Position numbers and translations under genes: made by a program. The notes below the pieces were generated by a model. That model did not search any database. It was not told where the DNA came from and saw only the letters and a list, made by a program, of their open reading frames with translations. This document shows, in pieces, positions 44,750 through 53,917 of a DNA stretch of 64,000 nucleotides. This DNA comes from an uncultured Roseobacter sp. (GTDB lineage Bacteria; Pseudomonadota; Alphaproteobacteria; Rhodobacterales; Rhodobacteraceae), in assembly GCF_947488185.1 (NCBI RefSeq), contig NZ_CANKYM010000004.1, positions 248,001 to 312,000 on the forward strand, in the 5' to 3' direction. Position 1 is the first letter of the stretch. Each line of letters starts with the position of its first letter.

Positions 44750-46291
44750 TTAGCTTTCCGGTGGCGCACCGCCCGCAGCGGATTTCCGGCGGATGTTGTC
44801 GCGCAGGTGGCCGAGGGCGGTTTCATCCACGCGCGGTCTGGCAGCCTCTGCCACAATCTGTTTCCACATATCGGTTGCGCGGGTTGTCGCATCCTTGCCT
44901 CCGCGCTCCTGCCATGTGCCAAAATTCGAAAGGTCCCCGATCAGGGGTTCGTAGAAGGCGGTCTGGTATCGCTCCATCGTATGGGCTGCACCAAAGAAAT
45001 GCCCGCCCGGTTGCACTTCTTCCAGCGCTTCCAGACCGATATCGGCGACGTCCGCTGGTGTTTCCGTGCAAAGCTCTGCAACCATTTGAAGGACTTCCAG
45101 ATCGGTAATCAGCTTTTCGTAGGATACGGTCAAACCCCCTTCAAGCCAACCGGCGGCGTGGATCACAACCGTCGTACCGGCGAGCAGACAGCCCCATGTG
45201 CCAAATTGCGTTTCATTGGCCGCCTGCACGTCGCCGAGGTTCGCCGCCGAGCCAGAGGCGCAGCGCCAGGGCAGGCCAATTTTGCGCGCCAGCTGCCCGG
45301 CGGCAAGGCTGGCCTTGAAGTGCTCGGGCGTACCAAAGGCAGGTGCGCCGGATTTCATGTCGACGTTCGAGGTGAAGGTGCCATAGCAGACCGGCGCGCC
45401 GGGGCGGACAAGCTGCGTCAGGGTGATCGCAGCAAGGGCTTCGGCATGGCTGAGCGTCATCGCACCGGCCACCGTGATGGGCGCCATTGCACCCATAAGG
45501 GTGAAGGGGGTCACGATGCTGACTTGGCCGGCCTTGGCGAAATCCATAAGGCCCTGCGCCATGGGGATATCGAGGGTGCGGGGCGAATTGGTGTTGATGA
45601 TGGTGTAACAGTGGCTTTCCGCGGTGAACGCGTCGTCTGACAGACCGCGGAAGTCGCGGAGCATCTCAAAGCTTTGCGTCACCTGCGGTGTGCCGCGCGA
45701 GAAGATGAAGGGCACCTTGTCCGATAGGGATAGCTGCGCGTCGAGCGTTGCGTAGTGGCGCAGGTGCATCGGCACATCCTGCGGTTCGATCAGGGGCGGC
45801 ACCATGTGCAGCACGTCGAAGTGTTGTGTCAGTTGCACGAGTTCACGGAAGTCGCGTTCCTTGCCGGGCCGGCGCCCACGTTCCAGATCGGTGGCATGGG
45901 GCGCGCCCGCGCCGGGTTGGAACACAAGGTTTCCAAGCTCCAGCGTGATGTCACGATCATGCACGGCCCCGCGCACGGGGATCGACCGTGGGGCGGTTGT
46001 GAGCGCCGCTTCGACCATCTCGCGCCCGATGTGCACCATTTCTGTTTCGTCATGCACCGTCGCGCCGCCCGCCTTGTATGCTTTGCGCGCGGCGGGCAGC
46101 AGGACTTTGACACCCAGGCGTTCGAGCACGTCGAGCGCGCTGTCGTGGATCGCCTCGATCCGGTCATCCGAGAAGACCGACATAGGCGGGAAGGGGTTGC
46201 GCAAATTGCGGTAGTCGACGGTGCGCTTTGCGGGCGGCGCGCCGCCGCCCCGGCGCGTCCGCCGTCGCCCGCTGTTCTCGGCGAGGGTCAT
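44750..46291 (-). CDS. trimethylamine methyltransferase (MttB) family protein, no pyrrolysine
   Basis: A 513-residue TIM-barrel member of the COG5598/MttB superfamily. The frame contains no internal amber codon, so it is one of the pyrrolysine-free homologues; a characterised member of these demethylates glycine betaine with a corrinoid partner. Motifs include GRDVPMHLRHYAT-like (QDVPMHLRHYATLDAQLS) and FGTPEHFKASLAAGQLARKI. No corrinoid protein gene is adjacent. Overlaps DMGDH upstream by 4 bases, which points to quaternary amine breakdown. Confidence 0.88.
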   Translation of the reverse strand: MTLAENSGRRRTRRGGGAPPAKRTVDYRNLRNPFPPMSVFSDDRIEAIHDSALDVLERLGVKVLLPAARKAYKAGGATVHDETEMVHIGREMVEAALTTAPRSIPVRGAVHDRDITLELGNLVFQPGAGAPHATDLERGRRPGKERDFRELVQLTQHFDVLHMVPPLIEPQDVPMHLRHYATLDAQLSLSDKVPFIFSRGTPQVTQSFEMLRDFRGLSDDAFTAESHCYTIINTNSPRTLDIPMAQGLMDFAKAGQVSIVTPFTLMGAMAPITVAGAMTLSHAEALAAITLTQLVRPGAPVCYGTFTSNVDMKSGAPAFGTPEHFKASLAAGQLARKIGLPWRCASGSAANLGDVQAANETQFGTWGCLLAGTTVVIHAAGWLEGGLTVSYEKLITDLEVLQMVAELCTETPADVADIGLEALEEVQPGGHFFGAAHTMERYQTAFYEPLIGDLSNFGTWQERGGKDATTRATDMWKQIVAEAARPRVDETALGHLRDNIRRKSAAGGAPPES

Positions 46292-48690
46292 GCCCGCATG
46301 ACCTTGCCCTGGGGGTCATAGGGCGAGGGCGGGATCACCTTTGCTGCACGTTCCACCCCCACCACATGCACGCTGAGCGCGGTGTCCGGTTTGGCATGTT
46401 CGGTGTTCACCAGCGCCATCGCAAGCGATTTGCCGGTGGTGTGGCCATAGGCGCCGGAGGTGACGAAGCCGATCTTCTCCTCGCCTGCCCAGATCGGCTC
46501 ATAGCCACTGGCATCCGCATCCTCAGCGTCAATCTCCAGCGTGACCTGGATTTGTGCGGGACCGTTTCCGTCCCGCTCGGCTAAGGCGGCGGATTTGCCG
46601 ACAAAGTCCTTGCTCCAGTCTATCCAACGGTCCATGCGGGTCATGCCCGGCGTGTAACCTTGAGTGAATTCCGCGTTCCAGATGCCGAAGCTCTTCTCGA
46701 TCCGCAGGCTCAGCAGCGCATTGAAGCCGACCTCGCGGATACCTTCGGCTTCGCCAGCCTCGAGGAGGATGCGGCGCAGGGCGGCATGATCGCCTGCCCG
46801 GCAGTGAATTTCGTACCCCAGTTCACCCGTGACCGACAGCCGCCCGACCTTGCAGCGCAGAAGACCGATGTCGAACGAACTGCAGCCCATGAAGGGCAGA
46901 TCGCCGACCGCACCATCGGTCAATTTCTCGATCACCTTGGTCGAGGCCGGGCCGGAGAGGGAAAAGCCGCCCATCTCGTCACCGAGATCTCGGACAGTCA
47001 CCCCATCTTCCATATGGTCATTGAACCACCGCATGTGCCAGGCGCGCAAATAGTAGCTGCCCATGATCCACCAGGTTCCGTCACCCCAGTTGAAGACGGT
47101 CAGATCGCCTTTCAGGCGCCCGTCTTCGGCCAGCATCGGAGCGAGCTTTGCGCGGCCTGGTTTGGGCAATTTCGACGCCATGACCCGATCGAGCCATTTT
47201 TCGGCATTCGGCCCCGTGACCTCGAAGCGGGAAAAGCCGGTGATGTCGAGCAACCCGACACCATTGCGCACTGCGTGACATTCATTGGCCACGATCAGGT
47301 GTGCGTTCGAGCGTTTCAGGGAAGGGGTCTCCTCGAATCCTGGCTCGGCGAAGTAGAGCGGCACCTCCAGATCCCAGCTTTGGCCCCACTGGCAGCCCGC
47401 GGCGGTCATATCCGCATAAGCGCCTGCGGTTTTCAGCGGGCGGCCCGCGGGCAGTTGCTCGTTGGGATAGGTCATCACGAAGCGGCGGGTGTAGAACTGG
47501 CCCGTGGTCTCCTTGATGTACTGCTTGTTCTCGGCCCAGACGCCGTAGCGGGCGACGTCCATGCCGTAGACATCGGCCTCGGGCGCGTCGTGGATCATCC
47601 ATTCGGCAAGGCTCTTGCCGACGCCGCCCCCTTGCAGGAAACCCGCCATGACCGCGCAGGCGGACCAATAGCCGCGTTTGCCGGGCACGGGGCCGACCAG
47701 CGGGTTGCCATCGGGCGAGAAGGTGAAGGCGCCGTTGACCCAGGTCTTCACACCGACCTCCTGCAGGCAGGGGTAACGTTCGAAGCCCAGGGTCAGCTCA
47801 TGCTCGATGCGGTCCGGGTCTTCCTGCTGCAGCTCGAAGCCATACTCCCAAGGCGCGCCGTCCATCATCCAGTGTTGGTGGTTGATCTCGTAGATGCCCA
47901 GCAGCACGCCTTTCTGGTCCTGCCGCAGATAGGTGAAGCCTTCCAGATCCACAGTCATCGGCACCTCAAAGTCGATGTCTTCCAGCTGCGGGATCGTGTC
48001 GGAGATCAGGTAGTGGTGGTTCAATGGCGAGACCGGCAGTTCGATCCCCGCCATGCGTCCGACCTGCTTGGCCCAGAGGCCGGCGGCATTGACCACATGT
48101 TCGCAGGTCACGGTGCCCTTTTCGGTGACGACCTCCCAGCCTTGCAGCGTCTGGTTCAGCTCCAGCACGCGGTTGTGTTCGATCACCTCTGCGCCGCGTT
48201 TCCTGGCCGCACCGGCATAGGCGTGCACGGTGCCCGTGGTGTCGATGTAGCCCTCGCGGTCCGCCCACATGCCGCCCAAGAGCCCGTCACCGGACATGAT
48301 CGGGTTGAGCTCCATGGCCTCTTCGACGGTGACGAGGCGGCAATCCTCGATGCCGATGGACTGGAAGGTGCGGTAGGCCGATTGCAGCCACTCCCAGCGG
48401 TCGGGTGTGCCCGCCATGGTCAAGCCGCCGGTCATGTGCAGGCCGATGTTCTGACCGCTTTCGGCTTCGATCTCGCTGAGAAGGTCGATGGTATAGGCCT
48501 GAAGCTGGGCGATATTCGGGTCCGCGTTCAGGGCGTGAATGCCACCCGCCGCGTGCCAGCTGGAACCCGCGGTCAGCACGGAGCGCTCGATCAGGCAGAC
48601 GTCGGACCAACCCATCTTGGCCAGATGATAGAGCACGGAGGCGCCGACAACGCCGCCTCCGATCACGACAACGCGATAGTGCGACTTCAT
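46288..48690 (-). CDS. dimethylglycine/sarcosine dehydrogenase-like flavoprotein
   Basis: An 800-residue enzyme that oxidatively demethylates dimethylglycine or a similar methylamine and passes the methylene group to tetrahydrofolate. Order: FAD-binding DAO domain (GGGVVGASV at 11-19; SSWHAAGG with His46, the likely covalent flavin attachment), FAO_M middle region, then GCV_T and GCV_T C-terminal folate domains (DITGFSRFEVTGPNAEKWLD; GELGYEIHCRAGD). Start ATG 48690. Operon with MttB and TetR. Confidence 0.9.
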   Translation of the reverse strand: MKSHYRVVVIGGGVVGASVLYHLAKMGWSDVCLIERSVLTAGSSWHAAGGIHALNADPNIAQLQAYTIDLLSEIEAESGQNIGLHMTGGLTMAGTPDRWEWLQSAYRTFQSIGIEDCRLVTVEEAMELNPIMSGDGLLGGMWADREGYIDTTGTVHAYAGAARKRGAEVIEHNRVLELNQTLQGWEVVTEKGTVTCEHVVNAAGLWAKQVGRMAGIELPVSPLNHHYLISDTIPQLEDIDFEVPMTVDLEGFTYLRQDQKGVLLGIYEINHQHWMMDGAPWEYGFELQQEDPDRIEHELTLGFERYPCLQEVGVKTWVNGAFTFSPDGNPLVGPVPGKRGYWSACAVMAGFLQGGGVGKSLAEWMIHDAPEADVYGMDVARYGVWAENKQYIKETTGQFYTRRFVMTYPNEQLPAGRPLKTAGAYADMTAAGCQWGQSWDLEVPLYFAEPGFEETPSLKRSNAHLIVANECHAVRNGVGLLDITGFSRFEVTGPNAEKWLDRVMASKLPKPGRAKLAPMLAEDGRLKGDLTVFNWGDGTWWIMGSYYLRAWHMRWFNDHMEDGVTVRDLGDEMGGFSLSGPASTKVIEKLTDGAVGDLPFMGCSSFDIGLLRCKVGRLSVTGELGYEIHCRAGDHAALRRILLEAGEAEGIREVGFNALLSLRIEKSFGIWNAEFTQGYTPGMTRMDRWIDWSKDFVGKSAALAERDGNGPAQIQVTLEIDAEDADASGYEPIWAGEEKIGFVTSGAYGHTTGKSLAMALVNTEHAKPDTALSVHVVGVERAAKVIPPSPYDPQGKVMRA

Positions 48691-48798
48691 GGCAGATCCT
48701 CCCGATGATCGTTGCGTTCTGGACAGTGATGTACAGTCCTGCTCAAACGCTAAGATCAAACGGACCCACCCGTCAAGAAATTGCTGATCGCGGGCGTG

Positions 48799-49452
48799 TC
48801 AGCCGGGTTTGCGCGCGACGATGAAGATGCCCTTGCGCGGGCCGGGGCGCCAGGATTGCTCGATTTCGAACCCGGCGTCCCTGACCATCTCTTCCAACTC
48901 CGAGCTGGTCACAAAGAGGACATGCGGCAGCAGCTTTAGCGCCCTGCCAACAACGGCAATCGGTTTGAACCATCTCATCCCGTCACCGAGGCAAACGGTA
49001 CTCGAAAACATCATCCCGCCCGGTTTCAACATGTCGAAACTCTTGGCAATGGCTGCGCGCGGGTCTTTGAGAAGGTGCAGAATACTCATCGCCAGCACCG
49101 CGTCATAGCGATTGTCCGGCGGTTCGAAATCCTCGATCCGGTTCTGCACGAAGGAGACGTTTTCGATGCTCTGATCCTGCGCTTTCCGCTCGGCAATAGA
49201 GATCATTTCGGCAGAGAAATCAAAAGCCAGAACGTGGTTGACATAAGGCGCGTGGATCAGCGCGGTTGTGCCGGTGCCGCACCCGAATTCGAGCAGGTCC
49301 ATGTCGCGGGTCAGGAAAGACCGGGTGATGGCCAGCTTGCGTTCATAGGTCGCCTGATCTGCAACCGGGCGTTTGGCATAGCCCTGCGCAACGCGGTCCC
49401 AAAAACGCGATTCGCCTGCGTTGGATAGAGGGGGCGGAGGGGCATAGGTCAT
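48799..49452 (-). CDS. class I SAM-dependent methyltransferase
   Basis: A 217-residue protein with the SAM-binding motif LLEFGCGTGTTAL (about 53-65), motif II FDFSAEMISIAE and motif IV DAVLAMSILHLL. It starts MTYAPPPPLSNAGESRFWDR. The substrate is not evident. Divergent from a LysR gene, which may control it. Confidence 0.85.
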   Translation of the reverse strand: MTYAPPPPLSNAGESRFWDRVAQGYAKRPVADQATYERKLAITRSFLTRDMDLLEFGCGTGTTALIHAPYVNHVLAFDFSAEMISIAERKAQDQSIENVSFVQNRIEDFEPPDNRYDAVLAMSILHLLKDPRAAIAKSFDMLKPGGMMFSSTVCLGDGMRWFKPIAVVGRALKLLPHVLFVTSSELEEMVRDAGFEIEQSWRPGPRKGIFIVARKPG

Positions 49453-49534
49453 AGATGTTCACCTTTGAGTAGAGATGGCACTGTCTTACATCTGCATGGA
49501 TCGTAAATAAATTGACCAAATGCGCTTTCCTGAT

Positions 49535-49548
49535 ATGCATTTTTGCAT
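49535..49548. promoter_or_regulatory. inverted repeat before the LysR gene
   Basis: ATGCA-TTTT-TGCAT lies 14 bases upstream of the LysR ATG, in the 109-base divergent gap with the methyltransferase gene. It is a candidate site for the LysR protein. Confidence 0.35.
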
Positions 49549-49561
49549 GGATTGGCGCTCT

Positions 49562-50449
49562 ATGAAGTTTGACTGGAACCACGCGCGGGCTTTTTTGATC
49601 ACCGCGGAGGAGGGGTCGCTTTCGGCGGCTGCACGGGCGTTGGGAATGACGCAACCGACGCTGGGTCGGCAGGTCTCGGCGCTGGAGGAAGAGTTGGGTG
49701 TGTTGTTGTTCGACCGGGTTGGTCGCAGCCTGAAGCTCACCGCGAACGGGTTGGAGCTGGTGGATCACGTGCGGGCGATGGGGGACGCGGCCAGCCATGT
49801 TTCGATGACCGCATCGGGGCAGTCGACCTCGGTAGAGGGCACCGTGCGGATTACCGCGACAGAGGTGGCGTCGGCCTATGTCCTGCCCGCGATGATAGTG
49901 CGTTTGCGGCAGCAACATCCGGGTATCGAGGTTGAAGTTGTCGCCACGAACCATCTGCGGGATTTGCGGCGTCGCGAGGCGGATATCGCGATCCGAACGG
50001 TACGTCCGACAGACCCACAGCTTATTGCGCGCAAACTACCCTCTGAAACTGCGCATCTCTATGCGAGCGGTGACTATCTTGACCAAAATGGACCCTTTGA
50101 TGGGCCGGAGGCGATGTCGACGGCGATCTTTTTGGGCTTTGATGAGAACAACCAGTTTATCGAGGCCCTGAACGCGCGGGGGTTGCGACTGTCGGAACAC
50201 CAATTCCCGGTGCGCACCGCATCGCATTTGGCGCAGTGGCAGATGGTTCGGCAAGGTCTGGGTATCGGGGCGATGCTGTCGCGCGTGGGTGATGCCGACC
50301 GGTTGGTGCGCCGAGCTATGCCATGGTTTGACGCATTTGCGTTTGATGTTTGGCTGGTGGCGCACCGCGAAGTGAATTCCAGCAGACGGGTGCGGTTGGT
50401 TTTTGACTGGTTGGTCAGAGAGTTCAATGCGCTGCCAGAATCGCCTTGA
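49562..50449 (+). CDS. LysR-family transcriptional regulator
   Basis: A 295-residue regulator from ATG 49562 (MKFDWNHARAFLITAEEGSL). The helix-turn-helix is AAARALGMTQPTLGRQVSAL; the effector domain has VEGTVRITATEVASAYVLP and READIAIRTVRP. This resembles the many LysR proteins that sit divergent from a metabolic gene; here that gene is the methyltransferase. Confidence 0.88.
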   Translation: MKFDWNHARAFLITAEEGSLSAAARALGMTQPTLGRQVSALEEELGVLLFDRVGRSLKLTANGLELVDHVRAMGDAASHVSMTASGQSTSVEGTVRITATEVASAYVLPAMIVRLRQQHPGIEVEVVATNHLRDLRRREADIAIRTVRPTDPQLIARKLPSETAHLYASGDYLDQNGPFDGPEAMSTAIFLGFDENNQFIEALNARGLRLSEHQFPVRTASHLAQWQMVRQGLGIGAMLSRVGDADRLVRRAMPWFDAFAFDVWLVAHREVNSSRRVRLVFDWLVREFNALPESP

Positions 50450-50526
50450 AGGAAGAAACTCAACAGGCGCTGACGGGATTTCTTGAAATGCGCACTGACA
50501 CCTGAAAAGATGATCGCAGGAATCTG

Positions 50527-50922
50527 ATGGGGGTTCAGATGCTCAAAATGCGATATGTTTTGCCACTTGCGGTCGGGTTAGGGGCACCCGTGCTGGCCTG
50601 TGACTACTGTTCGGCGGAGGTCACACTGACATCGGAGCTGGCGGAATGCTACCTGCAGCGCGTCGATGTGGAGATCAACCAGATGCTGGAAGCGAACCTG
50701 CCCGCCCAGTTAATCAACCTGGCTTCCTGCGATGGTGTGGAAACGGCTACCCGTGGAACATCGACCCTGCCGGGGGTCAGTCCCGGTGAGAAGAAACCCG
50801 ATCTGAGTTTTCTGATGGATGCCGCCGGTTTGCGCTGCCTTGCGTCTGAGCTGCAGACCGCAACCTGGTCGCCTGATCCGATCAAAACCTTTGAGGTCCG
50901 GCGTGACTGCGAAGCGCGGTAA
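50527..50922 (+). CDS. small exported Cys-rich protein
   Basis: A 131-residue protein with an export signal (core YVLPLAVGLGAPVLA, cleavage before or near CDYC, about residue 25). Six cysteines (about 25, 28, 41, 68, 104, 128) suggest disulfide bonds in the periplasm. Alternatively Cys25 might be lipidated, but the lipobox is poor. Start ATG 50527; an ATG at 50539 is also possible. Its end overlaps the next gene by 20 bases. Function unknown. Confidence 0.6.
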   Translation: MGVQMLKMRYVLPLAVGLGAPVLACDYCSAEVTLTSELAECYLQRVDVEINQMLEANLPAQLINLASCDGVETATRGTSTLPGVSPGEKKPDLSFLMDAAGLRCLASELQTATWSPDPIKTFEVRRDCEAR

Positions 50923-51652
50923 GTCCCGCAAGACCCTCTCGCACGAGATGATGAACGAGGTGTTGGCGGAGCCTGCGCCCGACCTTGATGTCGATGTTGA
51001 GGGCGCCAATGACCGCGACGTCGATGAAGAGGGGCATGCACCGCCGACCCGCCGTCCGATCGAACCGGGCAAAGATAACCCAGAGCGTTCGACCCTCCTG
51101 ACGCGTGCAGAGCAGTTGATGCGTATCGCGGCCAGTCTGGGCGTAGCGGCCGCTGCCATCCTCGGGGTGATCGAGTATTCCAACGCCAATGAAGACAACC
51201 GGCGCGAGCGCTCGCTTGAGATCGTGCGGGATTGGCAAGCAGAAACGAATGTCCAGCGATATACGTCTGTTCAGGAATTTGTTGAGAGCAAAGTCACAGA
51301 GCCCACGTTAAAGGCACAGTTACAGGTTTTATCGCCAGAGGCGTTACCCGATGCGCAAGCCAACCTGGGTCGTGCGTGGACGGCTGCTTTACGGGACAGC
51401 AGCGCGCCACAAGACAGGCAGATTGAGCGCGATATCGACCGGTTGATGCTGTTCTTTGCGCAGATGGAAATCTGCATTGCGTCGGAGCTTTGCAACGCGG
51501 AGGTGCTGCGCGCCTATTTCGATCTCGAAGTTTCATCCTTCTGGACGTACTTCAAAGGCTATGCAGAGCTGCGCCAGAGCGCAAATTATCAAGGGTATGG
51601 GGATCCGGTTGCCCGGCTTGTGGAGCGTTTTGCGGCGATGCCGGATCCCTGA
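50903..51652 (+). CDS. hypothetical membrane-anchored protein, 249 residues
   Basis: I set the start at GTG 50903 (first residues VTAKRGKSRKTLSHEM) because GAGG lies 7 bases upstream; an ATG at 50948 is the next choice. A charged, Asp/Glu-rich cytoplasmic N terminus is followed by one membrane helix (about 73-89; AASLGVAAAAILGVIEY) and a helical domain with RSLEIVRDWQAETNVQRY, two cysteines (ICIASELC) and FWTYFKGYAELR. The layout resembles the DUF4760-type proteins, with little certainty. Coupled to the gene upstream. Confidence 0.6.
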   Translation: MTAKRGKSRKTLSHEMMNEVLAEPAPDLDVDVEGANDRDVDEEGHAPPTRRPIEPGKDNPERSTLLTRAEQLMRIAASLGVAAAAILGVIEYSNANEDNRRERSLEIVRDWQAETNVQRYTSVQEFVESKVTEPTLKAQLQVLSPEALPDAQANLGRAWTAALRDSSAPQDRQIERDIDRLMLFFAQMEICIASELCNAEVLRAYFDLEVSSFWTYFKGYAELRQSANYQGYGDPVARLVERFAAMPDP

Positions 51653-51664
51653 TCAACCCGTGCG

Positions 51665-53665
51665 TTACTCCCGGACCCACCCGGTCTGGGTCATGCCCAC
51701 AAACCCGAGGTTTTCCGGCGCGGGGATGTTGCGCAGCACCAGGTCACGCATCGACCCGCAGGCGGCAATCTGCTCCCAGCCATATTTGGAAAAGGTGGGG
51801 TGCTCCTGTGTCGGGTCTTCGGGGGGCGTGAAGACGTGCTCCGACAGAAGTGGATTTGTCAGGGCCTGCGAAAAGGCGTCAAGGGCCACGAAGGACAGGA
51901 TTGTCTGCGGCAGCGGGGCGTTCTTGACCCGGTCTTCGCAAAACAGGCCTACAAAGAAATCGACCCGGTTCACGTCGCCGTATGTGTCTTGGAGCAGTTT
52001 CGCAACGCCCCGGTTCGAACTGATCTGCGACATCTCGGTGATCGGCAGGCGCTGCAGGTACTCCAGATAGTCCGTGAAGGGGCGCAGGCGGCAGAAGCGA
52101 CCCTGTGCGACAGAGGCTTCCTCCACATGCATCAGTGATTTGGTGGTGTTGCGGGGGCCAACTTCGCCCGCAGATTGTGCGCTCATGTCCTCAAAGGCGC
52201 GCCCCAGCCCGATGTCGATCAGTGGCTTGTTTTCCATGAAGTAGGATGGGCTGACCTTATGCGCTGTCTCGCCCCAAGTGATCTGATCAGGGATCAGCGC
52301 GTGCCAGCGGTAGAGCAGGCTGAATTCCGTTGTGATCCAATTGGGCCGGTTCCATTTCGCGCCCCAGGCCGCCTTTGGGTCCGCCTTGATCCGGAAGGCG
52401 GTGGGCGCAATGTGGTTGATGTAATCTTCAACCACGATCTTGATGAATTGCACGACGACGATGTTGCGTGCCGTCTCGAACACCCGGTCATCGTCCCAGG
52501 CTGGGTTGCGCTTCCCAAGCTCACATGCAAGCCGGTTATGTTCGCGCAAAAGCACCGTGTTGATCATCGCCGTTTGCGGCACCGAATTTGCCCGGTCGCC
52601 GCCAAAGGCGAAAAGCCTGCCGCGTTTCTCGCGTACCCGTGCGGCCACTTCCGGCGTGCCTGATTTTATTGCCGCGTTCAGGTTGTCCAGGCCGAGGGGT
52701 TTGTCGAGGATGTCGAACTCCTGCTTGATGTCATCGCCGTCGAAGAGGAAGGGCGCAAACTCCTCGCCGTCCAGCACCTGGCTTTTCAACTTGCCGCGAT
52801 CCTCCGGCGCCGGGGAGGTGACCCGTAAGGCCGCCGTCTGTGCCGCCGTCCGTCCGTAGAGAGGGCAAAGGTCGATATTGTGGTTCGAGGTGTTTCGTTT
52901 CAGGCGGTCGGGGTCCTTTTCATCCGTTGTGGTGCGGATAAACCCGTCCGTCAGATACTGCGCGAAGGAGGGGAAAAGGCAGGTCGATTTCGGACAGAGG
53001 CGTTGCGTGTCCCCCGTCCGCGCAAACAGATGTTGGATGTCATCCCATGGCGGCAGGCTTTCAGGGTCGATGGGGGACGGGCCAAGATGACGGGCGCTCC
53101 ATTCCGTATCTGTCAGACTGGACCAGGACGTGTAATCGCTCCTGGTGGAGAAGGGATGCGGCCGGTTGCGTACCTGATTGACGATGCGGTTGATGACAAT
53201 GCGGTTGATCAATGCGTCAAGCGGTGGGATTTTCGCGATCAGATCGACGATCCACTGCACGTTCAGCAATCCCATCGCCTTGTTCCCGATCCATCCAAGA
53301 ATGCGCCGCTTTGCCAGCTCTACACGGCGGCTTTTCTTCATGCCGCCGTAAAAAACCCGGAAGATCGCGGGAAAGACAAGAATGAACCACAGCTGACGCG
53401 ACCAGGGGAGATCGAGGGCATAGACGGACCAGAGACCCGCAACGACACTAAGCCCGGTGAAAATCCACCAGCCTTCCTGCTCGTCGCGCCAGATGTGATA
53501 AATGCCATACAGGCATCCCAGAAAAACGGGCACCAACAAAAGGCGTGCGCCCTCACCAGGGAACTGTGTTGCATGCGTCATCGCGTGATAGACGATGATC
53601 GCGCCAATGATGAAACAGGTTGCTGTCAATAAGGTTTTGCGTTGCTGCGCACTGTCGGTTGCCAT
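51665..53665 (-). CDS. animal-type haem peroxidase / cyclooxygenase-like dioxygenase
   Basis: A 666-residue protein whose residues about 170-650 align by eye with animal prostaglandin H synthase (cyclooxygenase, PF03098). Matches: SFAQYLTDGFIRT (distal helix), NHNIDLCPLYG, GKLKSQVLDGEEFAP, LLREHNRLACELGKRNPAW, VQFIKIVVEDYINHIA, EFSLLYRWHALIPD and LLQDTYGDVNRVDFF. The proximal haem ligand (His455) and the radical tyrosine (Tyr452) are kept; the distal His is replaced by Asp240 and the aspirin serine appears to be Ala. Residues 1-107 hold three to four membrane helices not found in animal enzymes. A fatty-acid dioxygenase role is inferred. Start ATG 53665 has GGAGG upstream. Confidence 0.85.
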   Translation of the reverse strand: MATDSAQQRKTLLTATCFIIGAIIVYHAMTHATQFPGEGARLLLVPVFLGCLYGIYHIWRDEQEGWWIFTGLSVVAGLWSVYALDLPWSRQLWFILVFPAIFRVFYGGMKKSRRVELAKRRILGWIGNKAMGLLNVQWIVDLIAKIPPLDALINRIVINRIVNQVRNRPHPFSTRSDYTSWSSLTDTEWSARHLGPSPIDPESLPPWDDIQHLFARTGDTQRLCPKSTCLFPSFAQYLTDGFIRTTTDEKDPDRLKRNTSNHNIDLCPLYGRTAAQTAALRVTSPAPEDRGKLKSQVLDGEEFAPFLFDGDDIKQEFDILDKPLGLDNLNAAIKSGTPEVAARVREKRGRLFAFGGDRANSVPQTAMINTVLLREHNRLACELGKRNPAWDDDRVFETARNIVVVQFIKIVVEDYINHIAPTAFRIKADPKAAWGAKWNRPNWITTEFSLLYRWHALIPDQITWGETAHKVSPSYFMENKPLIDIGLGRAFEDMSAQSAGEVGPRNTTKSLMHVEEASVAQGRFCRLRPFTDYLEYLQRLPITEMSQISSNRGVAKLLQDTYGDVNRVDFFVGLFCEDRVKNAPLPQTILSFVALDAFSQALTNPLLSEHVFTPPEDPTQEHPTFSKYGWEQIAACGSMRDLVLRNIPAPENLGFVGMTQTGWVRE

Positions 53666-53917
53666 GATAATCCTCCGGCACTATTTAAATGACTTTGTAA
53701 AATACCGACCACTTCACACTAAAACGGCACATTTTTCTAGTTTAGATTGCGGTCGGCCTGAATCTCGTTGGTCAGCTTTTGTGTCCTAAGCACTGCTGTG
53801 TTGTGACGCCGGTTGAATATTTTCGTTTCAAGGCCGAATATTTTTTTGGATTATGTTCAATCTCCTCATTTTGCGTTGTAGAAATGCAGTGCTGACCGAT
53901 TTCAGAAAGCTTCCACA
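53666..53917. other. AT-rich divergent promoter region
   Basis: About 250 bases, clearly richer in A and T than the genes around it, between the cyclooxygenase-like gene and the FadR-type regulator. It must hold both promoters. I see no strong palindrome or gene. Confidence 0.5.

Noticed and set aside
44750..46291. Pyrrolysine-coding MttB
   Set aside because: The reading frame has no internal amber codon, so this is a pyrrolysine-free homologue.
46660..48708. 682-codon plus-strand frame opposite the dimethylglycine dehydrogenase gene
   Set aside because: The minus-strand gene has clear FAD and folate motifs; this frame has none.
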